Shown here in pieces: positions 12,892 through 26,526 of a stretch of 64,000 nucleotides of DNA. Origin of the DNA: Biscogniauxia marginata (lineage: Eukaryota > Ascomycota > Sordariomycetes > Xylariales > Xylariaceae); assembly GCA_022695795.1 (NCBI GenBank), contig MU404055.1, positions 248,001-312,000 of the forward strand, in the 5' to 3' direction. The position numbers and the translations under genes were made by a program. The notes below the pieces were generated by a model. It was not told the origin of the DNA. It saw only the letters and a program-made list of their open reading frames with translations, and searched no databases. Position 1 is the stretch's first letter. Every line of letters begins with the position of its first letter.

Positions 12892-13616
12892 TGTCGCGGA
12901 TTCCCCGAAAGGTTTGAGCGTAAATGCTAGAAAGAAAATAATGACGCAGGAATGAGATTACATGGAGGTAAATGGCCAGTCAGCAGGAAATGAGGATTCG
13001 TTACGGAGATCGCCTTGTAAATAGGCTTGAGGTCTTTGGGCTGGGACCGTGATATGGAATACAAGGGATTGGCGTTTAGAGGTCCAGATTCGGTCATGTG
13101 TACTAGTATCCTAGATGTTCAATGGGATGTAACTTTGCGTAGAGGTAGATTTTGCTTGCCTGTATAGTATACCTATACATGAATTACTCGAGATACCATT
13201 TTTTGAAGTTAAGTAGGTATATATAATTTCTACCTACCCTGCCAGCCTGCGTGCGTGATGGTAATTGATTTCTTATGAAGAGGTAGGGAAGATCAATACA
13301 TGCATTAAATCGGTAATACCTAATACACTCATATCATGGCCATTTATGTATCTAGCCTATACACTAATGCGCGAAATGATCGTAGGTGGATCGAAACCTT
13401 AAGCACGGTGGAGGCAGTTACCGGCTTTGCGATCTTTCCCGAGAGAGAAAAAAAAAATCGGCGGGCCACGTGACTTGGGCCAAAGCTGGTGCGGGTTCTG
13501 GAGTTTGGTACACTTGAGAAATTTACCTCACCTCTCTCCCCCCAAGTTCTCTCCATATACCGTCCATCACCAACCCAACCCTCCTCATCCTCAATTGCAC
13601 CTTGTCATCTCTCAAG
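12892..13616. other. Intergenic region upstream of ATP synthase beta
   Basis: 725 bp with no supported gene. It contains the 3' end of the SLY41-like gene and the ATP synthase promoter. The last 100 bp are CT-rich leader-like DNA. Confidence 0.5.
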
Positions 13617-15610
<1,994 letters not shown>

Positions 15611-17132
15611 GGAATTAATGGGCCTATGTGAAATGAAAGGTGCATAGAGGAGGAAGGTAGAGACCTGTGTATATCTAGAAAAGGAGAGCAATGTGGCCTA
15701 TGAAATTTTCTTAGCTCTTTCAGGTTCCCTTTGTGAGCTATATACCACGAAATCCATCTTTAGTTCCTACTTAAGGCATATGGATTTTAGTATCGGTGGT
15801 ATTCCCACATGTTCTCAGGTAGCTTGTAAAGTCTGCGAAACAAGTTTAGTACTCTAAGCCATTGGAAAAACATGCTAGACACATGATTGTTTTCAAGTCA
15901 CCAGTATGGTTATACATAGCTTGCCGACCTTATATAACACGTACCTTTATAAAATCTATGAAGGATAAGTAATGAAGTGCCGATTTAATGCCTCCTCCTT
16001 CACGGTATTTACACTGGAAAATTAGTATTACACTTTATTAATTTAATTTAATTAATATATAATAAATAAGGTGCACACAAGTGTTTTAATATAGGCCTAT
16101 CTCGCGAGTAAATGCGATACGTAACTCGTTGCAGCGGGGCGGGATCGAACAGATGGTCTTCAAAAAAAAAGAAAAACAAAAAAGCAACTTGTTTGCGAGG
16201 TATGATCCGGGTACCCAAGGTTTCAGTGGCTTTACCAACTAGGCCATTGAGGCAGACCTTTTTTTGGTACCCATCCCACGTCGACTCGTCCCAACTTGCT
16301 GATTGGTATACATTTAATTTAGATATATAAGCCTTTTAATTGTCCCAATTCTACCTACCATCCATGCACCCCCCTTATTTGGAATACCTCGGCGACCAGT
16401 AGGTACAGTTGTAGGTAGCCACACCCTACCTAGGTACTTACTTACTTACTACTTCGTGACACTGAGTACCTTTAGTAGGCACACATGTGTATAATCTACA
16501 AGTAGCCTGTGACTGTGAGCATGGAAATTTACCGGGAATCCCATGATATCTCATCGTGACATGGCCTCATCTGTCCCTATGTGCACCTACCCAAAAAGAA
16601 CTTCACACCACACCACATGCCACCTTAATTCCCCGTTCTCTCCCTTTTTCACTCGAGTTCCATCATATCCACTCAGATATTATATACCGCTACCAACGCC
16701 ACGTGTATTTTGCTTTGGCACCCGGCCGTTCGTTTGTGTCTGTCTGTCTGTCTGTCTACCTATAATCTCGGGCTCATATCCCATGATTCAATCTTCGCAA
16801 AAGACCATATGCTCTTCTATCTAATCTCTTCAACCAACCCGCCCCTACCTATATATTTTTAGTCCTCCCCGATATCCATATTCGCAAACATCGTCACTAT
16901 CACTTCTGCATATACCAACTTCCCTCCCCCTCCCCAACCACTCCCGTTCACTCCTCATCCTCAAGCCTCGCCCTCCTCCTTCCTTATCGTCTCGTAATCC
17001 ATGTACATATGTATCGTCATCCACATATCGCCCCCATATTTAGATTCCGTTCTCTCCCACCCTCGTACCCGTATGTACGTTTCACACCTAACCTCCCTCT
17101 TTCCCTCCCTCCCCGGCGTTTAGCCCTCCCCC
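15611..17132. other. Intergenic region with AT-rich patch and microsatellites
   Basis: No protein gene is supported. It contains an AT-rich patch at about 16020-16080, a degenerate tRNA-like stretch (listed separately), a TACCTAGGTA palindrome at 16427-16436 followed by CTTA repeats, and a (GTCT)n run at about 16737-16757. From 16800 to 17130 the plus strand is strongly C/T-rich. Confidence 0.5.
16125..16262 (-). other. Degenerate tRNA-like sequence
   Basis: On the minus strand a segment reading TGGCCTAGTTGG resembles a Pol III A box, and about 95 bp downstream GTTCGATCC resembles a B box. The sequence between them contains T runs and does not fold as a simple tRNA. The two ends do not pair as an acceptor stem. 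It may be a decayed tRNA, a tRNA with an insertion, or a tRNA-derived SINE fragment. It is not called as a functional tRNA. Confidence 0.25.
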
Positions 17133-17378
17133 TCAAGAACCCCCGCCGCCCCCGCCGCCTGCCCGCCCTGAAACCCCCAGGTCCGGCGCGGAGAAGACCT
17201 CATCGCTGGGCCAGGCCGTCAGGAAGGCGCCCTCGCGCGAGGCCTGGGCGGCGTCCCTCGCGGTCCACCTCCCGGCCTGCTGGCTGGAGCCCGAGCCTGA
17301 GCCCGGGGTCGAGCTGCCGCTGCCTCCACCGGATGCGGAGGACGGTGATGATGTAGTAGACTTGGTCGTGTGTGGCAT
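17133..17378 (-). CDS. Small Gly/Ser-rich hypothetical protein, 81 aa
   Basis: A single open frame with high third-position GC unlike the surrounding AT-rich DNA. The protein begins with a Ser/Thr/Gly-rich low-complexity tail, has a compact central segment (RWTARDAAQASREGAFLTAW, then PSDEVFSAPDLG) and ends in a glycine run. No signal peptide or membrane segment is visible. I do not recognise a family. The central segment, rich in Ala, Trp and acidic residues, looks like constrained coding sequence rather than chance. An intron could extend the C-terminus beyond the glycine run. It could also be a chance frame in a GC-rich UTR. Confidence 0.42.
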   Translation of the reverse strand: MPHTTKSTTSSPSSASGGGSGSSTPGSGSGSSQQAGRWTARDAAQASREGAFLTAWPSDEVFSAPDLGVSGRAGGGGGGGS

Positions 17379-18783
17379 ATTTTTTTCTTTTATTCACTTT
17401 TATTCTTTTTTTTTTTGTGAGAGGAGAAGCGGGTGGTTGGTTTCTGGCGAAGTAGCGGTGGGTTGTGGGTTGGTTATGTTTAGATGAGTTTGCTTCTATT
17501 TTGTGCTGTCAGCTAGATGGGAGAGAAGCAGGGCAGGGAAGGAAAGAGTAGGGAAGGGGTCGTGATGATGTAGAAGCAGAACACCTACCTGTGCTTGTTG
17601 GAGGTAGCTTTAGGCTCGAGAGTTAAAGTTGCGTTTTGCTCTTCTAGAGAGGGTATGTCTTGAAGTACAGAAGGAAAGAAAAGAGGGGAGGTCAGAGCCA
17701 GGAGATGAAATTCAAGTTCGCTCTATATATACACATATATGTACATACATACGATGAGCAAGCACCTCGTTAATACAGGGGAGCCCAGTCTTCACGGAAA
17801 CAATACCCAGAGCTAGGTACTCACCTGAGATCCTCCCCCATCATGTTACCACTGTGTGAGTGGCTGGCAAAGAAAAGAAACCGGTATATTGGAAAATCGC
17901 TTCCGTTCCATCTACAATTACGCCCGGACTTGGGTCCCACTTTCGACGGGAGCCATATAGATTGACCAAGCTCGACCAGTCTCACGTGGAGCCATACATG
18001 ACCCAGCTTCCCACCCGATCGTCTGGGTCAGACCTACAGATGTCTGACCGTGTCGTACGTATTTAGTAAGGTCTAGGGTATACATGTAAGTGTGTATATT
18101 GAAACATACGATCCGGATGGGTTCCCCAAATGAGAGCACATATAAGATCAATACAAGAAAGGGGATCCTGGACATACGTACCCTTGGCTAACCCTAGGTT
18201 GGACGATTATCTGGATATTATTGACCTACTAAGACATGTTTAGCTGGGAAGCCTTTAGGTTGTGGACGCAGGAAAAGGCAATTCTGTCGCACCAACGAGA
18301 CTCAGCTCTGGATTGGCGACTGATACGACCAATCGTGCAAATTGCAAGGATTTGAGGCTGACTCCTGGCGCTGCAATCTCGAGACACTCGCCGTGAGCCT
18401 CGACATATTGGGTAACGATAGCGAATCGTTGTGAGTGGGGTTATTGGAGCATCCGGACATGTGTGCCGTCGTGGAGCTGTTGGCTGCCATGAAATTAAAT
18501 GGGTATGATTTTTGTTCATGATCGAGCTCATTCATCATTTGGTCTAGGACACCATGCAGGAGCAAAAATAATGGATTGCCTATCGAGCCATAAAACCCCA
18601 GCAACAAAGTAGTTTCCTAACTTGCCAATAGACGGCCGGCTTCCGAAACACCGCCTGACTGCTTTATCCTTTTGCTGAACCTGCCATGCGCCGGAATGAA
18701 TTACATTCCCGGGACCTGCCGTAAGCAGTGTCTATCGCATGTCTCGACGGAGATTGATGCGTTTCGAAACTGGTCCGAGACCT
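17379..18783. other. Intergenic region, no gene supported
   Basis: About 1.4 kb between the small hypothetical frame and the p23 stop codon. T-rich tracts lie near 17384-17420. The short open frames have no recognisable content. Confidence 0.5.
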
Positions 18784-19743
18784 TTACGCGGGCTTCTTGC
18801 CATCTTTGTCGCCATCTTTGCCACCATCTTTGTCGTCATCTCCTTCCAGCGCAGGCATCTCATCATCATCCTCATCGTCGTCCTCTTCCTCCTCACCGCC
18901 GGGTGCAGCACCACCCAGCTTAGAGAAATCGATGCCGCCAAAGTCACCACCGCCTATAGTAATTTGTTCGTTAGCTTCGTTTCCCGCAGAACTATCTCCA
19001 TACGTCTGGAATTATAAGTTCAGTTGCTTCGGGGGCTTGTTACGTACCCATTCCACCCATTCCACCCATTCCTGGCATGCCGCCTGTTCAAACACGTAGG
19101 TTAGCGCGTATTCCCCTCGGGCCTGGAATAGTGATAGTCACGCGAGGATAGGGGAGAAAAGACAGGAGAAATATTTCACGTACCCATGCCGCCGAACTGA
19201 GACAAGTCGTCCTCGGGAGCTTCGTTCTGCTCGTCCTCGTCGACCCACTTGTCGAAGTCGGTCTTCAGGAACTGGAGCTTCTTGGCCTCTTTGAGAAGAC
19301 GCGGCCAGTACTCCTCCTTAAGTTCCTTCTTGCGCAGCTTCAGCTCGACATTGCGGGCCGTGTGGTGGACCTTGCTCTCTTTGGGGTCGATCTCGGCGTA
19401 GAAGGTGAGCTCGAGGTGGTATGTCCGCTTGAGGGTGTCGGAGTGACCAGTGAAGGTCAGGGTGGTGGGCTGGAGGTCCAGCTTCAAGTTCTCCTTGGGG
19501 ACATCAGGGACCGAGATGGTGAGGTAGATGAAGTTCTTCTCCGGATCGGTGCTGGATGACCGTTGGGCCCATAGAACTGGTTGCAGAGACGGGAGGGGTC
19601 AGCTCGAAGCACGGGCAACAAAGAAGCGGGAGAGCGACAGGCCCAGTGGTTGGTTGCAAAGACACAGCTGTGGCCCGGAGGCGGGATGCGACAGACAGGA
19701 TGCGTGAAAAACCGAACTTACCTTCGGGAGTTACCTGCGACAT
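18784..19743 (-). CDS. sba1: Hsp90 co-chaperone p23 (Sba1/Wos2), CS domain
   Basis: Four exons: 19743-19722, 19576-19184, 19083-19048 and 18953-18784, all in frame, 206 aa. Residues 5-110 form a CS domain, with LWAQRSSSTDPEKNFIYLTI (first strands), a central KLDLQPTTLTFTGHS segment and the p23-specific WPRLLKEAKKLQFLKTDFDKW stretch (WPRL and DFDKW are the conserved anchors). The tail has GGMG repeats coded partly by a 36-nt exon and then an acidic and Lys/Gly/Asp-rich end. p23 binds the ATP-bound closed state of Hsp90 and slows ATP hydrolysis while clients mature; this is known for the family, in cytosol and nucleus. About 340 bp upstream, 20077-20095 contains alternating TTC and GAA blocks that resemble an imperfect heat-shock element (inference). 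Confidence 0.95.
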
Positions 19744-21321
19744 GTTGACGATGGTCGTTATTTATGGAGGGGTGAGTCCAAGGTGGAATCCAAGGTGGAT
19801 TAGATGAAGTAGTGCCGAGAGAGTTTTGGTGACGTGTGCAGGTGGTCTGGAATGGTACACGATTGACGACGGGGGGTGGTTTGGGGTTTTAAGTAAAGTC
19901 AGGAGGAAAAGCGGTGGAATGTTTCCTTCTGGGTTTATTTTCTGTGGTGAGGTGAAAAGGTGAAAATGCGAGGCTTCAGTCGCTGAGGCCGGAAGGTAGT
20001 GAAATTCGGTTTCTTTCTTTTTTTTAGTGATGCAAAGCAGCCAGCGAACCCCACCACGAATCTACCCCCCTTGAGATTCTATGAAATTCTTAGAAACACC
20101 ACCCTGAATGCCACAACCCAGCCACACTACTTACCTAAGAACCTTACCTAGGTATTTACCCAGGTACTGTACCGGGCTGCCAGGGGGGAATATTCTAGTA
20201 TAAGCTGTACCTAACAACTACGGTTGGCTCAATAATTGCAAGAAATTCACTATAATATTGTTTCATTATTTAGAAAATTAATTCTTTTATTTAGAGACAC
20301 TTTTGGTTTGTACATACGAGCCATTGTAGATAACTCAAAGGTTCTTCTTGTTCGGAGTGACTTCCGCGCTGACATCACTTACACGCAGCAAACGGCAGCA
20401 GGGCTGAATGAACCAGCATTCTACGCCTTTCTGCCCCTCTTACCATTCCATTTCCACCTAGTCTCCCTAGCAATGTTCTGCCTGGAATGTTTTATCGCTA
20501 CATGTCCCATTGTTTTACCACTGCATGCGTAGGTACCTTGTACAGATGTACAAAGAACACGGTGAAATTCTACACAGGTTAGTTACCTAAGGTGCTTAAG
20601 GTACGCTACCTAACCTAGGACTCTAACAACCTAGCACTAGGACCTCCTATTCAACGCATCTACATCCTTATCTGAACTGCATGCATTTGCTGAGCTCGGT
20701 TGCATCTGTTGAAATATTCCGTACCGCCCATGCAGGTGATGATAGTGGCCCCCAGCCAACCATTGATCATCACTGTAGGTACTCCACCGTCTAATCTATA
20801 CTACCTAAATAAATACTTACCACTGCTATAAAGTTACATGTAGGAACTTCAAAGAGACTTTGTTATCTTTGAAGAATATAAGACTATTTTCACTATGACT
20901 TCTTAAAAATTGATACACATATAAGATTTAATGTCTCTAAAGTGAAGGTGATGAAATCACATCAACGTATCGAATTGACAGTAGACTTTACGCGAGGTAC
21001 CTCACTATATTAATTTAGGTACAGGGTATCAAAGCTCCTGAAGCCGGGGATTAGGTAGCCGGTAGGTACCTTTTAGCGGGAGAGAGCGGGCCCCTCCCAT
21101 TGGCCAGTGACATGTGTTTCCTGTGCCCCACAACCTTTCCTCAGCCTTGAACCCCTTGGGCCCTCAACCTGAAGCCGCCTTGTGTCAACGTCATTGCTCG
21201 CGATAATCACCTAAACCCAACCAAAACCTCAAAAAACAACAACTCAACCAAGCCCAGCCTTCCGGCGAAGAACCTCTATCGTCCAATTTCGATTGATTCG
21301 TCCACCAGCCATCTCCCCAAG
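19744..21321. other. Divergent intergenic region between p23 and Vps24
   Basis: About 1.6 kb with promoters for both flanking genes. It is AT-rich in its middle, has a TACCTAGGTA palindrome at 20145-20154 and several TAGGTACC-type variants, and has no supported gene. Confidence 0.5.
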
Positions 21322-22176
21322 ATGGAGGGCCTCAAGTCTCTTTTCGTCAAGCCGGATCCCAATGCTCAGGTAATCAAAAGCCCAAGATGGCCATGACTTT
21401 CCTTTCCCCTTCCTTATCAACACCTTTATGTAGACAGCCAACCCGCCAACCCGCCAACCTAGAGCATATTAGAGCTAACCTCTGCCGTGTGTCCGCCTTC
21501 CCAGATGCGAAAGTGCAACCAGCTGATACGGTCCAACATCCGGAAGCTCGACCGCGACATCGCGCAGGTGAAGCAAGTGGAGCTGAAGACGAAGAACCTG
21601 ATCATCGCGGCGGACCGGCGCGCCGCGCGGGACCCCTCGCGGCAGAGGCAGGCGCAGAAGGAGGCGCGCGACTTCGCGCGCGAGCTGATCCGGGCGCGCC
21701 GCGCCTCGTCGCGCCTCGTCACGTCCAAGGCGCAGCTGAGCAGCGTGCAGATGCAGGTCAACGAGGCCTTCGCCGTGCGCAAGATCGAGGGCAGCATCCG
21801 CGCCAGCGTCGGAATCATGCGCGACGTCAACTCGCTCGTGCGCCTGCCCCAGCTCGCCGGCACCATGCAGGAGCTCTCGGTCGAGCTCATGAAGGCCGGC
21901 GTCATCGAGGAGATGGTCGGCGAGTCCCTGCCCGTCGACGAGGCCGGCCTGTTCGAGGACGAGGACGCCGAGGCCGACGGCGAGGTTGACAAGGTCCTCG
22001 GCGAGATCCTCAAGGGCCGCATGGATAAGGCTGGCCCCATGCCGAGCGCCCCCGTTGCTGCCGAGCCCGTGCCTGCTGCGGCGGCGGCGACGGCGACGGC
22101 CGTCGAGGAGGATGAGGAAGACCAGGAGGCCATGATGGACCAGATGAGGAACAGGCTAGAAGCCCTACGAAGTTAA
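21322..22176 (+). CDS. vps24: ESCRT-III subunit Vps24 (CHMP3 homologue)
   Basis: Two exons, 21322-21369 and 21505-22176, phase 0 across a 135-bp intron, 239 aa. The N-terminal helix alpha-1 is highly basic (many Arg/Lys in residues 17-75, including KIxKLDRDI-like spacing). The middle contains the family core where VQMQVNEAF and MRDVNSLVRLPQL align to CHMP3. ELMKAGVIEEMV follows, then an acidic linker. The C-terminus ends MMDQMRNRLEALRS, a MIT-interacting motif that binds Vps4 in this family. Vps24 caps Snf7 filaments at endosomes together with Vps2 and is needed for multivesicular body sorting; this is established. An Ala-rich low-complexity linker of about 15 residues precedes the acidic tail. 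The start is fixed by a short first exon with typical MEGLKSLF content; an internal Met at the exon 2 start is less likely. Confidence 0.92.
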
Positions 22177-22631
22177 TACTTTACGTTGGAATTTTTCTTT
22201 TTAATATTGTTCTTCTTCCCCTCACTGCCTTACAAAATAAGTCTCGTTGTCATCATGGTCACTATAACATCGGCGTTTGGAACGGAGAGATACAGGTTTT
22301 CTTTTTGACGATCATCATGGTTTAGGGGTTTTTGTTTTCGCGTTGTTCCAATATCTCAGCTACGACAACGCTTCAGGATGGAACACCCACTACCGCCAAG
22401 TAGGCGCATATATAAGATTTACATTTACAGCAGCATCAAAAAAATATCCAATGTCATCTTGCGCGGGTTCCTCGTTGGCATAGAGCGGAGACGGCACATA
22501 CAATACATCTAGTCCCAGTCTCCATTGCCCCCAGTGTGGAGTCCTCGGGTGAATGCGGCTCGCCCTAGGGAAAGTTGCTGAGCGCCTAAATGTAGGCACG
22601 AAGAAGCTATGTACCACTATAGATTATGTTC
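22177..22631. other. Convergent 3' spacer
   Basis: 455 bp between the converging Vps24 and BTB genes, consistent with their 3' UTRs. No gene is supported. Confidence 0.5.
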
Positions 22632-24322
22632 TCATTTCCGAGAGAACTTTGGTGTAGAAGAGATGCGATCCGGTCCCTGATCCTCTGCCGTCCAGTCCCA
22701 GCTCGTCGCCGTGAAGACCTCCTTGGCGAATTTGTCCGCGCCCATGGCGTTCTCATATCGCAGCCTCTGGTCCCCGGCCATGGACCTCGTAAAGCGGAAT
22801 GGCCTACTATTATCACCACCATCATCCTTCGTTCCGGCAGGCTCGTTCTTGTCTGCCTCCGGCATCCACGCGGCGGCCTGGCGGTTAGTCTTCCAGGTAG
22901 CGCGGGCGATGGGCACCGAGTTGGCCGAAAGCAGCGCCTGGATGAAATCGAGGATAGGCAGGAAGCGCGTGCGCAGGCCGCAGTTGGAGTGGTTTTTGTC
23001 TATCTGGTAGGCGGGGCACTGGCGCAGGGCGGCGAGGAGAGAGTCGACGGACAGTAGCGCAGCGTCGGACACGGCGTCGAGTGAGGCCGGCGAGAAGTCC
23101 ACCAGGAACAATAGCCTCTTGTGCGCGAGGAACTTGACCATCTCGCCCAGCTGGTACGAATCGCACGCCGCACTGGAGTCGTACCCTAGCTTGCACTGCT
23201 GCGCCCCGGCCCCGCGCGACGTGTACAACGAGAGGAAATGCCGCTGCACCGAAGCGACGGTGTTGAGGATGCAGTGTCGGCGGTATTGGAGCTCCTCTGT
23301 GCGTTGAGGGTTGGGGTGGAAAGAAGAGTTAGGAGACTTTATAGGTCTGGTAGTCAGGAGAGAAGAGAAATGAGAATATTGAAGGGGGGGGGGGGAGGGG
23401 GGCATAACTAAGAGGAGAGGAACTGCAACTCACGCTCAAGACCGTCTTGTAAATACCACCAAGTAGCATCCGTAGTCTCGTCGACACCTTCTTCCTCGCC
23501 AAAGTAACTCCAGCGGCAGGAGCCGTTCATGATGATCTCCCTCGTCGCGGCCTGGAACTTGCCCGGCTGGTTCAGCAGCCAGGAGACGAGTATCTTCTGG
23601 CGCAGGATGTTCTCAGTATTCCGGCTCATCGCAGGGCCCAACGCCTCGTCCCTACTACTACTGCTACCACCACCGACAGGCCGGCGGCTCGTCAGGGGCC
23701 ACTTAAACTTGAGGCCGGCAGTAAGGTACTTAGACACGGCGGCAGCGCAGTCGAAGCGGTCCGCGAGCACGGCGAGCGTCGTCACGAAGGGCATCGTGAC
23801 CTGCGTCGTGGCCGCGTCGCGGTCGTGCAGCACGCGCAGCAGGTCCGCGAACGCGGCGTCGCGGTACGCGTACTGCGTCGCCTCGTCGTCGTCGTGGATC
23901 GCGACCCAGGGCAGGTCGGCGGGCGCGGCGGCGCGGGGCTCGACGCCGCGCACCGACAGCGCCGCAAACGCGCCCGCGATGTCCTGCGCCTCCCGGAACC
24001 GCGCGTCCCCCAGTAACTTGTCGAAGTACTTGGACTGCCGCCGCAGCACGCCGAGGTCCACGCGGAAGGCAAGACGCACCCGGGAGCGCGGCACGGGCCG
24101 CGCCGGCTCGTGGACGCGGAGAGGAGGAGCAGTCGCCGACGCTCGGGGGAGCGAGCGCCGCGCGGAGCGGATCGTGGCCCGAGAGTTCTCGAAGGTCACG
24201 TCGAGGATTATGTCTCCGGTCTCGGCGATGTTGACCACCTCAGGGAGCGGCTGCTTGCTGGGGGATGCGTCGGAGGACGGGTCGCCCTCGGCCGGCGGAG
24301 CGGGACTGCCAGAGGATTCCAT
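22632..24322 (-). CDS. BTB/POZ domain protein
   Basis: Two exons, 24322-23434 and 23296-22632, phase 1, 517 aa. After a Ser/Pro-rich N-terminus, residues 30-115 carry the fungal BTB signature: GDIILDVTFENSRATIR, an Arg-rich insertion, then LRRQSKYFDKLLGDARFREAQ. A further Ala-rich region continues to an alpha-helical part (VTMPFVTTLAVLADRFDC) typical of the fungal BTB family, where a helix follows the POZ fold. Exon 2 contains a Cys-rich stretch and the segment with LPILDFIQALLSANSVPIAR. Third-position GC in exon 1 is very high. In other fungi such proteins are uncharacterised; BTB domains mediate dimerisation and often act as Cul3 adaptors, but no evidence for either is visible here. The intron contains a long G run (about 23385-23401) that is prone to sequencing error. 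Confidence 0.85.
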
Positions 24323-25076
24323 CTTCTCTTTCCGGTCTGTCTCCCGTGTGAGGCAATACCTTGAAGATGCAGGAAGCCGTGGGTCTCATCAGCCCGAGTT
24401 GAAACCTCGAGCTAAGCAACCCGAAGAAAGCAACCTCTTGTCGCGACCAGAGCAATTTTCGTAGCTTGAAAACACAAGTCGATATATATAATCGATCTTT
24501 ATTTTTAGTGATCATGAATCCAAGAAGCGAATCAAGTCTTTAGAAAGGGCAGGAATGAAGGCTTTATTACTTATGGGTTTCGTTCTGATATCTCAGGAGT
24601 GTTGTAATGACGTTAGCCGCCTTCAAAAGCTAAGAGAGAGTCGGGCATCGCTTACAGCGGGTGATTAGTGGGGACGCTAAGCCAATCATGGATCCCTGCA
24701 TTTGTAATGCTTAAGTGCCTGCGTGGTATATAATATCAGTATCCCGTGTATGTACCTAATTAGACATAGAAATTTGTACCCTTCTCAACTTGAGTCCGTT
24801 TCTTTCCGTCATTGCAGCACATAACATGTTCCTATAGCAGTCTTTATAGTTTAGTCCCTGCTTCACGATAACAACAGCAATATCTGGTAAACATTTCTTG
24901 CTCTCTTTTTTTAAATAAACTTTTCTTCATTTATTACTCTCCGGTTTTATTACCTAAACCCACCACTACTTTCTTTCCTTTAACCCTACCTATCCTAAGC
25001 CAGGCACGAGGAGGGAGGTCCGGGGCATCATCATAATCCATGTGCCGCTAGAACTATCTACGAAAGATTTGTTCTT
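24323..25076. other. Intergenic region, no gene supported
   Basis: 754 bp between the start of the BTB gene and the FTR1 stop. AT-rich with T runs. It must contain the BTB promoter and FTR1 3' UTR. Confidence 0.5.
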
Positions 25077-26349
25077 CTAAGCCAGCATCGTCTTTTCGGA
25101 CACCTCAGCTTTGCCTCCGTGACTTGTCTCTTCAGTCGCCGCGGTGGATTCTGCTCTGTCATGGTCGAGTGAATCGGCCGATGCATTCTTGCCCTTCGAC
25201 AGAGGCCAGTGACCTTTGACTTCATGGTATCTCATGATGAAAAACGAGATCATCACGGCAATCCAGTATAAGTTATACGAGATTACAGAGCCGTAGGTCG
25301 CGGAGTTGGTCCATCCCAGAATGGCGTTGAAAATACCCCAACCGCCACCACCATTCAACTCAGGGCTGCAGCACTATTGATACACAGGTCAGCAACTGAA
25401 TATGTCGCAGGATACTCATGACTAGCACTTACGTTGACATGCCAGACGCTTTTGTCAATGTCATAGGATCCTGCTCCGTTACCTAGCTCGGCAGCATCTC
25501 CACCAATGATGTTGTTCCACTGCTGCGCTTCAAAGTACCATACTGCGCGAGAGAAAAGACCTGCGGCGACAAGATATAGGAGACAAGTGGAAACTATCAG
25601 GAAGTACTGAAGCTTGGTTGAAGCACCGCCCCTTGCAGGTCTCAGTCAGTACAAGTTTTCCTATTCACAAAACGGGCACTCACTTGTAGAGAATATAGCC
25701 CACAATGGCGCCAACGATCAGCCCGATAACCACCGGAAGGGGAACAGCAGTAGCGGGTGCCGAGAACGAGACACCGGCAATGAAAACGATGGCCTCGATG
25801 CCTTCCCGCAACACCGTGATGAAGGGAAGCACAAACATGGCGTACTTCTCGGCAAAACGCTTGAACCAGCCGCGCCGCCCACTAGCCTGCAACGGGGCTT
25901 CAAGAGCCTTCGCGAGCTTGACACGCCACTTCTCCTGCATCTTTCCGACGCGGAGGAGGGCGGCACCAACTACGGTGATGATTACGGACGCAAAGAGGGC
26001 GAAAGCGCCTTCATAGTTGTATTCGTTGGTCTCCCAGCTGTTCTTACCAGCCGTGTAGAAGGCACCGATTAGCCCGCCGGCGACGACGAGGCAGAGAAAG
26101 AAGCCTAGCCCCACCCCAAACCAAACCTGAGTAGGTATTAGTTAGTTATTATTTTATCATACGATACCAATTGGGCTGGTTTTCGGGACACACCTGCTTG
26201 ACGAGCGTCTTGTATACGCTCACATCTCGATTCGGACCATCGAGAGTTTGTTTCAGGAAGGCTAAGAGCACAGAGACGATGATGACCGTCTCGAGGGTTT
26301 CGCGGAAGACGACCAGAAACACGGGAACTGAGAACACGTCGGCCGGCAT
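25077..26349 (-). CDS. ftr1: High-affinity iron permease FTR1
   Basis: Four exons: 26349-26194, 26126-25684, 25631-25433 and 25373-25077, in frame, 364 aa. The start [11 protein letters not shown] is the common FTR1 N-terminus. Two RExxE iron-binding motifs are present: R16-E20 (RETLE) in TM1 and R159-E163 (REGIE) in TM4, each required for iron transport in yeast Ftr1. Seven hydrophobic segments are visible. The external loop before the last TM has [17 protein letters not shown] with a conserved Cys pair. The C-terminal tail is Lys/Glu-rich. FTR1 accepts ferric iron made by the multicopper ferroxidase FET3 in a plasma-membrane complex. FET3 lies next door in divergent orientation, and the shared upstream region has multiple siderophore-GATA-like sites, so iron repression is expected (inference). 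A nearer in-frame ATG at 26382 exists, but the FTR1 family starts with MPADVF. Confidence 0.95.
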
Positions 26350-26498
26350 GGTGATGAGTTTCGAGTGCTTGCACACTCTCAAAATGAGAAGAGCAGAGAT
26401 TTGTTGCCGTCAATGTATTATTATTGAGGGGTGGGAAAGATTGAGAGGGTTCCGCGAAGCCCTTAGCGATAGTTAATACAGCTGCAGATTATCTTTCG

Positions 26499-26507
26499 AT
26501 CTGATAA
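26499..26507 (+). promoter_or_regulatory. ATCTGATAA, siderophore-GATA factor site 1
   Basis: Exact match to ATCWGATAA, 150 bp upstream of the FTR1 start codon (26349) and 11 bp from the next copy. Confidence 0.65.
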
Positions 26508-26517
26508 AAAAACGTGA

Positions 26518-26526
26518 ATCAGATAA
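26518..26526 (+). promoter_or_regulatory. ATCAGATAA, siderophore-GATA factor site 2
   Basis: Exact match to ATCWGATAA in the same orientation as site 1, 19 bp further on, so the two sites lie on similar faces of the helix (about two turns). Confidence 0.65.

Noticed and set aside
16736..16760. (GTCT)n run as mobile-element signal
   Set aside because: Simple microsatellite without terminal repeats or coding capacity.
20077..20095. Heat-shock element upstream of p23
   Set aside because: The TTC/GAA blocks are not evenly 5-bp spaced; mentioned only as tentative in the gene entry.
23529..24464. 311-codon plus frame opposite the BTB gene
   Set aside because: Antisense to a GC-rich gene with strong domain evidence on the minus strand; sequence is Arg/Ser low-complexity.
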